Assembly (NCBI GenBank): GCA_031277615.1
Contig: JAITMC010000028.1
Span: 1 to 64,000, forward strand
Origin: Chryseobacterium sp.
Lineage (GTDB): Bacteria > Bacteroidota > Bacteroidia > Flavobacteriales > Weeksellaceae
DNA length: 64,000 bases
Reading direction: 5' to 3'
The position numbers and the translations under genes were made by a program. The stretch's first letter is position 1. Each line of letters starts with the position of its first letter. The notes below the pieces were generated by a model. The model worked only from the letters and a program-made list of their open reading frames with translations, was not told the origin of the DNA and ran no database searches. Positions 1 through 8,999 of this stretch are shown here, one piece after another.

Positions 1-191
1 TTTTAATGCGAAGATCAAAAACTTTAGATTACAGCTTAGAGGAGTAAAAGACAAAACTTTCTTTCTCTTCAGATTAACCAAACTTTTTGCCTAGCCCCCA
101 ACTTTTGCGCTTGATCCACAAAATATCCTAAATTTTACTTCTGATCTATTTTTGAGCCTGCAACATATAAAATATTTTCAAATTATTGCAA
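1..191. other. Non-coding left edge of the window
   Basis: No convincing reading frame or RNA is seen in this AT-rich stretch before the tRNA terminator. It may hold the 3' flank of a gene beyond the window edge. Confidence 0.4.
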
Positions 192-224
192 CAAAAAAAA
201 GGTTTCAAGAAATTTCTCGAAACC
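192..224 (-). terminator. Rho-independent terminator of tRNA-Met
   Basis: On the minus strand GGTTTCGAGA and TCTTGAAACC form a 10-bp stem with one weak pair, followed by a run of eight T. It begins just downstream of the tRNA 3' end. Confidence 0.8.
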
Positions 225-232
225 TTTATCTG

Positions 233-306
233 TAGCGAAGACGGGAATTGAACCCGTGACCTCAGGGTTATGAATCCTGCGCTCTAACCAACTGAGCTAC
301 CTCGCC
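233..306 (-). tRNA. tRNA-Met (anticodon CAU)
   Basis: The minus strand folds as a full cloverleaf: 7-bp acceptor stem (5' GGCGAGG with CTTCGCT), D-arm GCTCAGTTGGTTAGAGC, anticodon loop TTCATAA with CAT, and T-loop TTCAATT on a perfect ACGGG/CCCGT stem. The discriminator is A and CCA is not encoded in full. The anticodon CAU fits elongator Met; tRNA-Ile2 (lysidine) has the same DNA anticodon, but the overall sequence looks like elongator tRNA-Met of Flavobacteriia. Confidence 0.93.
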
Positions 307-350
307 GTTTTGGTGGTGCAAATATAGAAAATATTTATTTACCTCCAAAA

Positions 351-1643
351 TTATTTTAGCTTAAAATATTCTAAAACATCACCAACATGTTCTGGTTTGT
401 TGATTATCTTATTGTTAGCATCTAAAATAAAATACGTTGGTGTTGCGTGAACATTGTAGGTTTCGCTGTAACTGCTGTTCCATCCTCTCAATTCGGAGTC
501 GTTGATCCATGGGAATGCAGAGATTCTATTGGTGTATGAATTTTTGTCTGTATCCAGAGATAGTCCGACAATCTGAATATTTTTCGCTTTCAGGTCGTTG
601 TATTTTTCAAGAAGCTTTGGTAATTCGGTTTCACAGTGTGAGCAGGTAGATGACCAGAATACAATAACTTTCTTATCTGCTTTTACATCGTGAAGCGATT
701 TTGCAGATGTGTTTACCGGTGACTGGAATTTATAGTTAGGAAATACCGCTCCTATTTCCACATTTGCATTGGACTTCAACGTAGAAGCCAGTCTGTCGGT
801 AATTGTGCATTTAAGATTTTTAGCCTGGGTAAGGTATTTATTTTTGAACTCATCCATATCATAAGCATCAAAAATATCGATAAGCTCTGATAAAACGGTT
901 TGTCCTCTTGGTGTTTCTACTTTTAAACGATCCAGCAGCTTATCTACGGAACCTGTCACATTGGTATTTCCGCCTGCATTAAGATAGGCTACTAAAACCG
1001 GCCGCAATAAAGAAGATGATTCAAGCATATCATTGGACTTGTCCAGGAAGTTGATGATATCATCCTGTGAAACTTTTTTAGACGGATCCTGCGAAGTAGA
1101 CAAGAACTTGCTGTAGTTGGTATTATAGAACGAAATGAACGGATGCTTAGCAGCGTCTATAGCTCCTGCGTTTCCGGAAAGCCTGTCGATTTCTGTTTTC
1201 AGGGCTTTTCCAAAATCGGTATTATCCTTATAATATTCTTTGATCTGCGTTAAAGCCGGAAGAATAAGCTCTTTTTTCTGTGAGCCTTCCTGCTGTTTAC
1301 TCATGAGATCATTGGCTTCATCCAGATAAGCAACTTCTTTGATCTTATTATTCTGGAAGTCTAATTTTATATTAACATTCTTGTTTTCAGAAATAAAGCT
1401 GACCGTATTATTAGATGTCGGAAAATATACCTTCATCATTCCCATGTAGTTATTAGGGTTTTTGAAGGTCCATGTATTATTCTTGCTTTGTTCTTTGGTG
1501 ACAATAACGTCTTTTGAACCGTTTAATGTATATAGAATAGCGTCCTGATCTTTGAAATCAGCCGGAGCCTGGATGGTTACCGTAAACTGCGCCTGCAGGG
1601 AAAATGCAGCTAATACTGCAGATACTATAAAAATCTTTTTCAT
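351..1643 (-). CDS. Secreted TlpA-like thioredoxin-fold protein
   Basis: 430 residues. An N-terminal signal peptide (about residues 1-19, ending in LQAQ) sends it to the periplasm. Residues 20-290 form a helix-rich region of the DUF4369 type often found before TlpA domains in Bacteroidota. Residues about 295-430 are a thioredoxin/AhpC-TSA fold with the redox motif CSHC at 334-337 and the cis-Pro segment ATPTYF near 400-405. It is therefore a likely periplasmic thiol-disulfide oxidoreductase; the substrate is unknown. It lies 61 bp after the stop of the upstream small-protein gene and is separated from it by a hairpin, so it probably has its own promoter. The gene ends 44 bp before the tRNA gene. 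Confidence 0.82.
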   Translation of the reverse strand: MKKIFIVSAVLAAFSLQAQFTVTIQAPADFKDQDAILYTLNGSKDVIVTKEQSKNNTWTFKNPNNYMGMMKVYFPTSNNTVSFISENKNVNIKLDFQNNKIKEVAYLDEANDLMSKQQEGSQKKELILPALTQIKEYYKDNTDFGKALKTEIDRLSGNAGAIDAAKHPFISFYNTNYSKFLSTSQDPSKKVSQDDIINFLDKSNDMLESSSLLRPVLVAYLNAGGNTNVTGSVDKLLDRLKVETPRGQTVLSELIDIFDAYDMDEFKNKYLTQAKNLKCTITDRLASTLKSNANVEIGAVFPNYKFQSPVNTSAKSLHDVKADKKVIVFWSSTCSHCETELPKLLEKYNDLKAKNIQIVGLSLDTDKNSYTNRISAFPWINDSELRGWNSSYSETYNVHATPTYFILDANNKIINKPEHVGDVLEYFKLK

Positions 1644-1658
1644 AAGGTAAAAATAAAA

Positions 1659-1684
1659 AAACTCTCTGATTAATCAGAGAGTTT
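1659..1684. terminator. Bidirectional-looking terminator hairpin
   Basis: AAACTCTCTGATT and its complement form a perfect 13-bp palindrome. On the minus strand it is followed by TTTTTATTTTT. It should end the transcript of the T9SS protein and small membrane protein genes. Confidence 0.75.
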
Positions 1685-1704
1685 AATGTTATTTTAATAA
1701 AATT

Positions 1705-1944
1705 TTAGGCTTTTACGCTTTTATATTTTTTTGTGTAGTATACAATGAAGATTACAGCCACTACAGAAAGGGCAAAGATGTACATATCGATAGGAGAAGA
1801 AAGTCCTCCAGGTCCTGTTGTACCCGTACCGGAATCATCTGTACCTCCCGGTATTGGCGGAATTTCATCTTCAGGAGCAGCTTTGACCAGCAGAACTGCA
1901 GCAAATAAGAAAAGAGCTGATACTAGTTTATTGATAGCTTTCAT
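1705..1944 (-). CDS. Small secreted/membrane protein with Gly-Pro-Thr linker
   Basis: 79 residues. A signal peptide (1-22, ending VKAAP) is followed by a low-complexity linker rich in G, T, P and D (about 25-50), one transmembrane helix (about 53-69) and a basic tail KKYKSVKA. Proteins of this build commonly follow T9SS cargo genes in Chryseobacterium and are sometimes mislabelled signal peptidase; no catalytic residues are present. It begins 5 bp after the stop of the upstream T9SS protein gene, so the two are co-transcribed. Function unknown; it might anchor or assist the upstream surface protein, which is only inference from the pairing. Confidence 0.75.
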   Translation of the reverse strand: MKAINKLVSALFLFAAVLLVKAAPEDEIPPIPGGTDDSGTGTTGPGGLSSPIDMYIFALSVVAVIFIVYYTKKYKSVKA

Positions 1945-1949
1945 AATGT

Positions 1950-3935
1950 TTATTTTAAGATTTTAGTGTTAACGGTTTCTCCTTTATCTGAAACAATTTT
2001 TACAACATAAGAATTTTTAATTGCGCTGTTCAGTTCAATTACAAAATCTCTGGATGCATCAACTGCTTTTTTAGAGATAACCAATTTACCGCTCATATCA
2101 TAAACTTCAATATCTGCTTTTTTCCATTCCGGATCGAATCTCACGATGTAGTTGGTGATTTCAGGATTGTATACCACCATTGTTCTTGAAGGTATTTTCT
2201 TATCATCCTTAACCGCCAGTGTACCACTGTTAGGCTGTCCGTAATATAAATCATAAGAAGCGCTCACTGAAGGAATCACATCTCCCTGTTTAGCCTGTTG
2301 TACGGTACCGTTTGCTGCTTTATAGTAGAAACCTGTACCTGAAGACAGCTGATGTGCTCCATTGGAAATCAATTCTGCGTTTTCTCTGATCTCAAATTTA
2401 TAGAATTTAACTTTATCTGTATTATAGTTAACTAACTTAACATTTTTACCCAAGAAGTCTGCTTCGTTGGCTTCGTTGATGTATAACCAATACTGTGCTG
2501 AATAGTTGGTATCAATTCCTCCATTTGGATTTTCCTCAAATGTACCAATCAGGTTTTCACTGTTCGCTCCGCCTACTGCTTTTACCTGAACGGTTGTATC
2601 CATTGAAGACTGATGTCCTGTAGATGCATTAGGAGAAACTACATAATAGGTTCTGGTGATTTCATTCTGATTGGCATCCAAACCAATTACTCCAAGCTGT
2701 TTTACAGAACCTCTGTTGGTATTTCCGTTATATCTTGCAGCAGTTACATCATAATCAGTACCTGCAGCTCTTACGGTTTCTTTAAATCTTCTTAGGGTAT
2801 TAAAGTTTAAAGTCTGGGAATCATTGTTTCTAAGCTTTAATACAAAAGTCTGCATCGGCTTGATGATCATCCCCTGATCACCTACAGGGATTCCAGTTGC
2901 AGGGTCGAAGGTTGTATACAGGGCATTCGTACTGTAAGTATTCCCCTGAGGTGTTCTGATTACTGTCCCCGGATCATATCTTACCCCCATAATATTCGGG
3001 ATATTATTTCCGTCAGTAACGCCTCCGTTCTCAACATACCCGATTTTTGAAATATCAAGATTGGTAAAGAAAGGATTTCCGAACTGATAGATATTTTTCC
3101 CGTAGTTTCCTACCCAAGGATTGGTATCAAACTGATCCTGAAGATACGTATTGAATTTCTCTCCATAATAGTTTAAAGCGGTTCCTCCAGGGCCAAAACC
3201 ATTTAATCCTGAGTTTTGCAATTGTACCCCTCCAAATGTAGCATACGGCCTTCCGCTTAAAGTATAAACAGAACCTGCCGGAGTGGGTGCAATCGTGGCA
3301 AAAGTAGCCGGTGGTGTACTTGGATCCAGATTATTGTTCAGAGAACCCAGCATATAATATCCTGAAGGATCACTGGTAGCGGATGTATACAAACCGCCGT
3401 AATGTCTTGCGACTGATGCCTGATCATCCTGCTTCAGAATATCATTCCCACTACGTCTTACGCTGGTGAATGTTTTTCCGAATTCAGAAGATAAAGTACT
3501 GATTGTTTTGTTGTAGAATGGGAGAGCCATCTGCTGGTAAAAATTTCCGTTACCATGCTTCTTGTCTCTGTATTCCTTACTGACAAAACCCGTGATGTCT
3601 GACTGATTCAGACCATCAATGTAAAGCTGTCCGTAAGTAGAAGTAGCATAGCCTCCAGGATTATTAAGCCTTAGAACGATATTACCTCCGTCGGTTTTTT
3701 CACCGCCGGCATCAGTAAGAGTTCTAAGAGCGTCCCCTGCAGTCCCTACGATCATAACGTTGCCGTGAACATCCAAAATACCATTGCCTTTTGTCTGAAC
3801 ACCACCCCCGCTATAAACCAGAGTGCCTTCGCTTACATACATATTAGCGTTAGTGTCTACGTGACATAAAACATTCTGCGCCTGAACAGAATAGCTAACG
3901 GCTAAAAGACCTATAGCAAATAAACTTTTTCTCAT
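1950..3935 (-). CDS. T9SS type A sorting domain-containing surface protein
   Basis: 661 residues. A signal peptide (1-19, SYSVQAQ) is followed by a long Asn/Gly/Thr-rich beta-strand region without a recognisable enzyme domain. The last 75 residues have the type IX secretion C-terminal sorting domain: a segment with YNPEITNYIVRF and YDMSGKLVISK, ending in KILK. It is therefore exported across the outer membrane by T9SS and probably attached to the cell surface or released. It is the first gene of a two-gene transcript with the small membrane protein downstream. No repeats or adhesin motif could be named, so the cargo function stays open. Confidence 0.85.
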   Translation of the reverse strand: MRKSLFAIGLLAVSYSVQAQNVLCHVDTNANMYVSEGTLVYSGGGVQTKGNGILDVHGNVMIVGTAGDALRTLTDAGGEKTDGGNIVLRLNNPGGYATSTYGQLYIDGLNQSDITGFVSKEYRDKKHGNGNFYQQMALPFYNKTISTLSSEFGKTFTSVRRSGNDILKQDDQASVARHYGGLYTSATSDPSGYYMLGSLNNNLDPSTPPATFATIAPTPAGSVYTLSGRPYATFGGVQLQNSGLNGFGPGGTALNYYGEKFNTYLQDQFDTNPWVGNYGKNIYQFGNPFFTNLDISKIGYVENGGVTDGNNIPNIMGVRYDPGTVIRTPQGNTYSTNALYTTFDPATGIPVGDQGMIIKPMQTFVLKLRNNDSQTLNFNTLRRFKETVRAAGTDYDVTAARYNGNTNRGSVKQLGVIGLDANQNEITRTYYVVSPNASTGHQSSMDTTVQVKAVGGANSENLIGTFEENPNGGIDTNYSAQYWLYINEANEADFLGKNVKLVNYNTDKVKFYKFEIRENAELISNGAHQLSSGTGFYYKAANGTVQQAKQGDVIPSVSASYDLYYGQPNSGTLAVKDDKKIPSRTMVVYNPEITNYIVRFDPEWKKADIEVYDMSGKLVISKKAVDASRDFVIELNSAIKNSYVVKIVSDKGETVNTKILK

Positions 3936-4010
3936 TGTATAAAATATTTGTGTGTTAATACAATCTCACCCGCAAAGGTATGATTTTTATTTCTTAGAAA
4001 AAAATATATT

Positions 4011-5198
4011 TTATTTATTAACAAAAATATTATCTTCCGTCAATATGATTTCTTTTTCCTCACCTATTGAAAACATATAGTCTTCCAGAACTTTTTCTGT
4101 TGTACCTCTTAATCCTCTGGCTCCTAATCCTTTTTCGATGGTTTCTTCCACGATTTTTTCAATAGCACCGTCTGTAAAAACCAAATTCGTGCCATCCATT
4201 TTGAAGAGTTCCACAAACTGGTTGATGATTGAATTTTTAGGTTCTTTCATAATTCTTACCATGGTTTCTTTTGTAAGTTTATCCAGGTAAGTGATGATTG
4301 GAAATCTTCCCAAAAGTTCGGGAATTAATCCGAATGAACGAAGGTCAATAGCATTAATATTTGTTAATACATATTCATCTTCATCCACTTTATTGATCTT
4401 TTCTGAGCTGAAGCCGATGGCCTGCTTGTTCATTCTTCTTTCAATGATCTCCTTAATGCCGTCAAAAGCTCCTCCTGCGATGAACAGGATGTTCTGCGTG
4501 TTGACCTGAATATATTTCTGATCCGGATGTTTTCTTCCTCCCTGTGGCGGCACATTCACGATGCTTCCTTCCAGAAGTTTCAGTAAACCCTGCTGTACCC
4601 CTTCTCCGGAAACGTCTCTGGTAATACTTGGATTGTCTGATTTTCTTGCAATCTTATCAATCTCATCGATGAATACGATTCCTCTTTCTGCTTTTTCCAC
4701 ATCATAATCTGCTACCATTAAAAGCCTTGAAAGAATACTTTCCACATCTTCTCCTACATAGCCGGCTTCTGTAAGAATGGTTGCATCCACAATACAGAAA
4801 GGAACATTCAGTTCTCTCGCAATGGTTTTAGCCAAAAGGGTTTTTCCTGTTCCCGTTTCACCAATCATGATGATGTTTGATTTCTCCAGCTCTACTTCTC
4901 TGTTTTCATCTTTTGCATGAAGCAGTCTTTTATAGTGATTGTATACTGCGATCGAAAGCTGTTTTTTTGCCTGATCCTGGCCAATCACATACTGATCAAG
5001 AAATACCTTGATCTCTTTAGGTTTTTTTAATTCGTCTATATTTTCTGCAGGGGAATATCCTGTTTTGGAAACGCTGTCTTTTACGATGACATGAGCCTGT
5101 TCAATACAGTTTTCGCAGATAAAGCCATTCTGCCCTGAAATCAGCATCTGCACTTCATTTCTTTTTCTGCCGCAGAAAGAACATTGGTTTGAGTTCAT
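4011..5198 (-). CDS. clpX: ATP-dependent Clp protease ATP-binding subunit ClpX
   Basis: 395 residues, slightly shorter than the 410-425 usual for the family. It is the AAA+ unfoldase that feeds substrates to ClpP. The N-terminal zinc-binding domain has Cys 6, 9, 28 and 31 (CSFC ... CENC). Walker A is GETGTGKT at 113-120, the pore loop GYVG at 146-149, Walker [10 protein letters not shown] at 174-182, and the RKH loop lies near 222-224. The C-terminal small domain (about 310-390) contains the GARGLRG sensor-2 motif. clpP is not adjacent in this window. A strong hairpin separates it from the upstream HIT gene, so it probably has its own promoter. Confidence 0.97.
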   Translation of the reverse strand: MNSNQCSFCGRKRNEVQMLISGQNGFICENCIEQAHVIVKDSVSKTGYSPAENIDELKKPKEIKVFLDQYVIGQDQAKKQLSIAVYNHYKRLLHAKDENREVELEKSNIIMIGETGTGKTLLAKTIARELNVPFCIVDATILTEAGYVGEDVESILSRLLMVADYDVEKAERGIVFIDEIDKIARKSDNPSITRDVSGEGVQQGLLKLLEGSIVNVPPQGGRKHPDQKYIQVNTQNILFIAGGAFDGIKEIIERRMNKQAIGFSSEKINKVDEDEYVLTNINAIDLRSFGLIPELLGRFPIITYLDKLTKETMVRIMKEPKNSIINQFVELFKMDGTNLVFTDGAIEKIVEETIEKGLGARGLRGTTEKVLEDYMFSIGEEKEIILTEDNIFVNK

Positions 5199-5229
5199 AT
5201 GATATAATAATAGATGTATATGTTAAAGA

Positions 5230-5259
5230 AAATCGTAAAAAATTTCTTTTTTACGATTT
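5230..5259. terminator. Hairpin between HIT gene and clpX
   Basis: AAATCGTAAAAAA and its perfect complement (13 bp) flank the loop TTTC, with T-rich sequence on both sides. It lies 7 bp after the stop of the HIT gene and upstream of clpX, and probably terminates the HIT transcript. Confidence 0.65.
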
Positions 5260-5266
5260 ATTGTTT

Positions 5267-5656
5267 TTAAGAATTAATAATCGAGTTTTTAATCTCGGTG
5301 TATTCTTCGGCCGTTAATTTTAATCTTTCATTTCTGAAATTCATATCTTCCATTTTATTCAAAGGGATCAGATGAATGTGCGCATGAGGAACTTCAAGCC
5401 CTACAACCGCCACTCCTACTCTTACGCAGGGAACGGCATTTTTAATTTTTTTGGCTACATTCTGTGCAAATCCCCAAAGGTTTTTATATTCTTCGCTCTC
5501 CAGATCAAAGATCAGGTCCACTTCTTTTTTAGGTACTACCAATGTATGTCCTTTCACCAATGGCATTGCGTCGAGGAATGCAATAAAGTTTTCATCCTCT
5601 GCTATAGTATAGGAGGGAATTTCGCCGTTGATGATCTTTGTGAATATACTGCTCAT
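5267..5656 (-). CDS. HIT family nucleotide hydrolase/transferase
   Basis: 129 residues, the normal length for HINT/PKCI-like proteins. The histidine triad motif HAHIHLIP is at 91-98, and the N-terminus SIFTKIINGEIPSY is the family signature. Such proteins hydrolyse phosphoramidate bonds of nucleotides such as AMP-lysine; the exact physiological substrate is unknown. It is located 64 bp downstream of greA, a gene pair (greA-HIT) that I know as common in Bacteroidota, and the two are likely co-transcribed. Confidence 0.93.
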   Translation of the reverse strand: MSSIFTKIINGEIPSYTIAEDENFIAFLDAMPLVKGHTLVVPKKEVDLIFDLESEEYKNLWGFAQNVAKKIKNAVPCVRVGVAVVGLEVPHAHIHLIPLNKMEDMNFRNERLKLTAEEYTEIKNSIINS

Positions 5657-5720
5657 ATTGTTAGAAGTTAGAAATTAGATATAAAGGTAAGAAATTTAGA
5701 AATGAGAAAGGGATATCAGA

Positions 5721-6191
5721 CTATAGAGAAATGTCCAATACTTCGAAAGACAGTTTGTTTCCGTTAGGCAGCACGATGTCTGCAGTTTCGCCTACTGCTT
5801 TTCCAAGCAATCCTTTGGCGATAGGGGTATTTACAGAAATTTTTCCTGCTTTAAGGTCGCTTTCATTATCCGGTACCAAAGTAAATACCTGCTGTTGCTT
5901 TGTGGCATTATTCATCAGTTTTACAGTGGTAAGGATTGAAACCTTTGAAGTATCTAATTGACTTTCATCTATGATTTTAGAGGTTGCGATGGTATCTTTC
6001 AGCTTGGAAATTCTCATTTCAAGCATTCCCTGAGCCTCTTTGGCCGCATCGTATTCTGCATTTTCAGACAAATCTCCTTTATCTCTTGCTTCTGCGATCT
6101 GCTGGGTAATTTTTGGTCTTTCCACAGTTTCCAACTGTTCCAGCTCAGCTTTCATTTTCTCTAGTCCCTCCTTGGTTACATAGCTTGCCAT
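5721..6191 (-). CDS. greA: Transcription elongation factor GreA
   Basis: 156 residues from the ATG at 6191 (MASYVTKEG). A longer frame starting with TTG at 6200 exists but adds only three residues and is unlikely. The N-terminal coiled coil (about 1-75) carries the acidic tip segment GDLSENAEYDAAKEAQ, and the C-terminal FKBP-like domain (about 80-156) ends LSFEVLDISL. GreA stimulates the intrinsic RNA cleavage of backtracked RNA polymerase. Length and motif order are normal for the family. The gene is followed by the HIT gene. Confidence 0.97.
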   Translation of the reverse strand: MASYVTKEGLEKMKAELEQLETVERPKITQQIAEARDKGDLSENAEYDAAKEAQGMLEMRISKLKDTIATSKIIDESQLDTSKVSILTTVKLMNNATKQQQVFTLVPDNESDLKAGKISVNTPIAKGLLGKAVGETADIVLPNGNKLSFEVLDISL

Positions 6192-6300
6192 AATTTTCAA
6201 AATTTAGGTTTAGTATAAAAAAATAATCCGACATTTGCCGGACAATGTTTTCGTGTTATAATCGTTTAATTTTTACAAATATATAAAAATTTAAATTGAA

Positions 6301-6756
6301 ATGAAAAAAACTTTTTCAATACTATCTATTTTTATTTTTCTGATTTTCAGTAATTTAACTATAAACTCATGCGGAAGCCGGGATGATACCTTAAGCTGCT
6401 TTCCACTCAGCCCGATTAATGTCACCCTGAATCTTAACCTTCCCGCCTACTACCCGATTACGAACAGCGGCGGCTGGATTTATGTGAACGAACAGCAATC
6501 CGGAACCAACGGATTAATCATTGTGCGTATAGGTGATACCTTCAAGGTTTATGACCGTAATGCACCGCATTTATGCCCGGATACGGGAACTGTTCTTGAG
6601 GTGAAGGACAACATCAGTATTCTGTGTCCGAAAGACAATACAAAATGGATCCTTACAAACGGGCAGCCTCTGGATGGAGCGAAAACGTCTCTTCCTCCAA
6701 AGACTTATCCGTATAATTATGACCCGGTATCGAAGACTTTAAATGTTTATTTTTAG
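6301..6756 (+). CDS. Lipoprotein with degenerate Rieske-like fold
   Basis: 151 residues. A lipoprotein signal peptide ends at INSC with Cys24. The C-terminal half runs YDRNAPHLCP, ILCPKDNTKW and then GQPLDG, PYNY and NVYF, the same order of elements as in Rieske [2Fe-2S] proteins (CxH ... CxxH ... G..G ... Y). Only His90 of the first ligand pair and Cys109 of the second are kept; the other ligands are Ala and Asn, so a Rieske cluster is not expected. I infer a cell-envelope protein that kept the fold but lost the cluster. It stands alone on the plus strand, divergent from greA and convergent with the GLPGLI gene. Confidence 0.7.
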   Translation: MKKTFSILSIFIFLIFSNLTINSCGSRDDTLSCFPLSPINVTLNLNLPAYYPITNSGGWIYVNEQQSGTNGLIIVRIGDTFKVYDRNAPHLCPDTGTVLEVKDNISILCPKDNTKWILTNGQPLDGAKTSLPPKTYPYNYDPVSKTLNVYF

Positions 6757-6867
6757 CAGGTGAGCCAGAAGATGGAGGTTACTTTGAGTGATCAGTAGTT
6801 ATGGTTTCCTGGAAACGTTTCGTTTCAGTTCTGTCTAAAGGATCAATCTTATTCAACATCAATAAAA

Positions 6868-6893
6868 AACCGCAATTCTGTTGAGTTGCGGTT
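6868..6893. terminator. Bidirectional terminator between convergent genes
   Basis: AACCGCAA and TTGCGGTT form an 8-bp stem; an A run precedes it and a T-rich tract follows it, so it can act on both strands. It separates the lipoprotein gene (plus) from the GLPGLI gene (minus). Confidence 0.8.
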
Positions 6894-6900
6894 CCTTTTA

Positions 6901-7737
6901 TCAGTCGGCCGGATATTGAACGGCTTTATCGAGTTCTACAGGATTATTGAACGATTTCATTTTTTTCCTTTCATTTTTTTCTGCGGGTTTCAGTTCTTCT
7001 TTGGTAAGGATAGTCCCGTCATCCAATTGCAGCCTTTTCCCTTCCGGAATGCTTAGTTTCCCGTTAAAGACATATTTAAAGGGACTTTGATAAAGTTCCA
7101 GCTTCAGGTCATTCAGCTTTTTATCATTCACTTTTACCGCTTTGCTTTTCCGTTCTTTCAAGCTGTAGCTTTCATAATTTCCCGGGATTTTTTCGCTTTT
7201 AATCAGGGTGAATATATAATTTTTACGGCTGTCATAGATTTCAGTAATCAGCCCCGGAAGACCACCGAATTTGTATGGGCCGTAGGATAACGGAATTTCC
7301 TGAGTAAACCAGGCGGTCCATTTCCTGCCTCCAAAATGGGTTTCCGCTTTCTGTACCTTTAGCTCATTCACGGTTTTCGTACTGTCTGATATTTTCCAGA
7401 CAAGATTGGAAGGGGTCCCGGTTTTATAAAAGTTCACATCTCCGATATATTCATAATTGTCGTAGGAGGAGCTGTTTTTGTTTTTAACAATGAAAGAGGT
7501 TAAGCGATATCCCTTGAACCCTTCTTTTCCTGTTTGGGCATATACCGAATCATTGATATAGTAAATGCGGTTGTAATAAGAGAGTCCGTCACCGGTAATG
7601 TCTAAATGGTAATTCTCTTTTGTGATTTCATTGGAAGTGGAATCTTTTTTGAAACTGACCTGATATATGAACCGGTCATTTTGGGCGAACAGCAAACAGC
7701 CGAACAGCATTAAAAGTATCATGGCTATCCTTTTCAT
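6901..7737 (-). CDS. GLPGLI family protein
   Basis: 278 residues with a signal peptide (1-18, CLLFAQ). The family-defining motif GGLPGLI lies at 158-164, within KFGGLPGLITEIYD. The family is Bacteroidota-specific, secreted and of unknown function; members often lie next to TonB-dependent receptors, which is not the case here. The C-terminus is charged and Lys-rich (KNERKKMKSF). It is a single gene ended by the convergent terminator. Confidence 0.92.
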   Translation of the reverse strand: MKRIAMILLMLFGCLLFAQNDRFIYQVSFKKDSTSNEITKENYHLDITGDGLSYYNRIYYINDSVYAQTGKEGFKGYRLTSFIVKNKNSSSYDNYEYIGDVNFYKTGTPSNLVWKISDSTKTVNELKVQKAETHFGGRKWTAWFTQEIPLSYGPYKFGGLPGLITEIYDSRKNYIFTLIKSEKIPGNYESYSLKERKSKAVKVNDKKLNDLKLELYQSPFKYVFNGKLSIPEGKRLQLDDGTILTKEELKPAEKNERKKMKSFNNPVELDKAVQYPAD

Positions 7738-7889
7738 AAGGTATTTTGATTAAAAAATAAGGCCCTCAATATATAGATAAAAATGGTATAAAAAAATAGA
7801 AATTTCATAAAAACCGAGGGTAATTTTTGCTTCTTTGCGGGGAGTTTTCCTATATTGGAAACTTAAAATACGACCAGAAAAATATTAAA

Positions 7890-8339
7890 ATGAAGATTGT
7901 TATACAAAGAGTATCTGAAGCCAGTGTAAAAGTAGACGGAAAAACAGTGGGAGAAATTGGAAAAGGGCTAATGCTGCTGACGGGAATTGATGAGAGTGAT
8001 GAAAAAGCAGATGCCGACTGGCTGGTTCAGAAAGTCCTTAATCTCCGGATCTTTGGCGATGAGGAAGGCAAACTCAATCTGTCGGTGAAGGATATTTCGG
8101 GTGAAATTCTCTGCATCAGCCAGTTTACCCTGATTGCTGATTATAAAAAAGGAAACCGGCCATCATTCATCAAAGCAGCCAAACCGGATAAAGCAGTTCC
8201 TCTTTTTGATTATTTCAAAGAACAACTAGCCCGATCCGGGCTGAAGACGGAAAGCGGAATCTTCGGAGCCGATATGAAAGTTTCCCTGATCAATGACGGA
8301 CCCGTTACCATTGTAATGGATTCCATAACCAAAAGCTGA
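7890..8339 (+). CDS. dtd: D-aminoacyl-tRNA deacylase
   Basis: 149 residues from ATG at 7890 (MKIVIQRV, the family's conserved start). A longer in-frame start at 7827 would add 21 residues with no family resemblance. The active-site motif SQFTL is at 77-81 and the cross-subunit Gly-Pro motif is in NDGPVT (137-138). Dtd hydrolyses D-amino acids wrongly attached to tRNA and also glycine from tRNA-Ala. The next gene starts 10 bp downstream and is probably co-transcribed. Confidence 0.96.
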   Translation: MKIVIQRVSEASVKVDGKTVGEIGKGLMLLTGIDESDEKADADWLVQKVLNLRIFGDEEGKLNLSVKDISGEILCISQFTLIADYKKGNRPSFIKAAKPDKAVPLFDYFKEQLARSGLKTESGIFGADMKVSLINDGPVTIVMDSITKS

Positions 8340-8349
8340 TTGAGGACCG

Positions 8350-8919
8350 ATGAAGAAGATCATCCTCCTGCTCTACCTGATCCTGTCAGTTCTTTTTTTC
8401 ACCGGAGTTTTTCTGAGCTTTAGCCATACCAGCTTTTCCGGATATTATCCTGATAAGATCATCAACGGACTCTGGCTGTTTCTGACGGTTCTTGTGATCA
8501 TTCTGTACTGGAAGAAAAAAGCAGCCAAAGTATATTGTCTGCTGCTTGGCGCATTTACTGTTGTAAGTATTATACCTATGGCCATTCCTTTTTTCGGAAT
8601 GGTGTACTATTTTTCTACCGTGGATGATTTCCAGCAGATTGACCTGAATAATGAGTACAGAATTGAAAGGACCAAACCTGGTGCCTTATACAAAACCCAG
8701 GTATTTGTTTACCAAAAAAACGGATTGATGGAAAAGGAAATATTCAGGACTCCATATAGGGATATTTATGAAAAGCTTTCCCGGAAAATTGGTGAAAGGG
8801 AGCCTGAAATCCAAAAAGCCAGACTGGTTTCAGTTCATAAAGACAGTATAGGGGTTGAATACCTCATCCGGGGAGAAAAGATCCCTTTTTATCATAAAAA
8901 AGATGATTTTGACCTGTAA
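8350..8919 (+). CDS. Membrane protein of unknown function
   Basis: 189 residues. Three hydrophobic segments (about 4-24, 35-52 and 58-82) are followed by a soluble C-terminal half of about 100 residues rich in charged residues (YRIERTKPG, KIGEREPEIQ). No family is recognised. It starts 10 bp after dtd and ends before a strong terminator, so it forms a two-gene unit with dtd. Confidence 0.75.
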   Translation: MKKIILLLYLILSVLFFTGVFLSFSHTSFSGYYPDKIINGLWLFLTVLVIILYWKKKAAKVYCLLLGAFTVVSIIPMAIPFFGMVYYFSTVDDFQQIDLNNEYRIERTKPGALYKTQVFVYQKNGLMEKEIFRTPYRDIYEKLSRKIGEREPEIQKARLVSVHKDSIGVEYLIRGEKIPFYHKKDDFDL

Positions 8920-8950
8920 TATAAAGCCAAAAAGAATTACACCTATAAAA

Positions 8951-8979
8951 AACACCTTCCGGAATTTCCGGAAGGTGTT
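8951..8979. terminator. Strong bidirectional terminator
   Basis: AACACCTTCCGGAA and its perfect complement form a 13-14 bp GC-rich stem, preceded by A run and followed by TCTTCTT. It closes the dtd transcript and also lies just beyond the stop of the convergent lipoprotein gene. Confidence 0.85.
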
Positions 8980-8999
8980 CTTCTTAATAAAACTTATAA

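Noticed and set aside
6301-6756. A functional Rieske iron-sulfur protein
   Set aside because: Two of four cluster ligands are missing, so a bound [2Fe-2S] cluster is unlikely.
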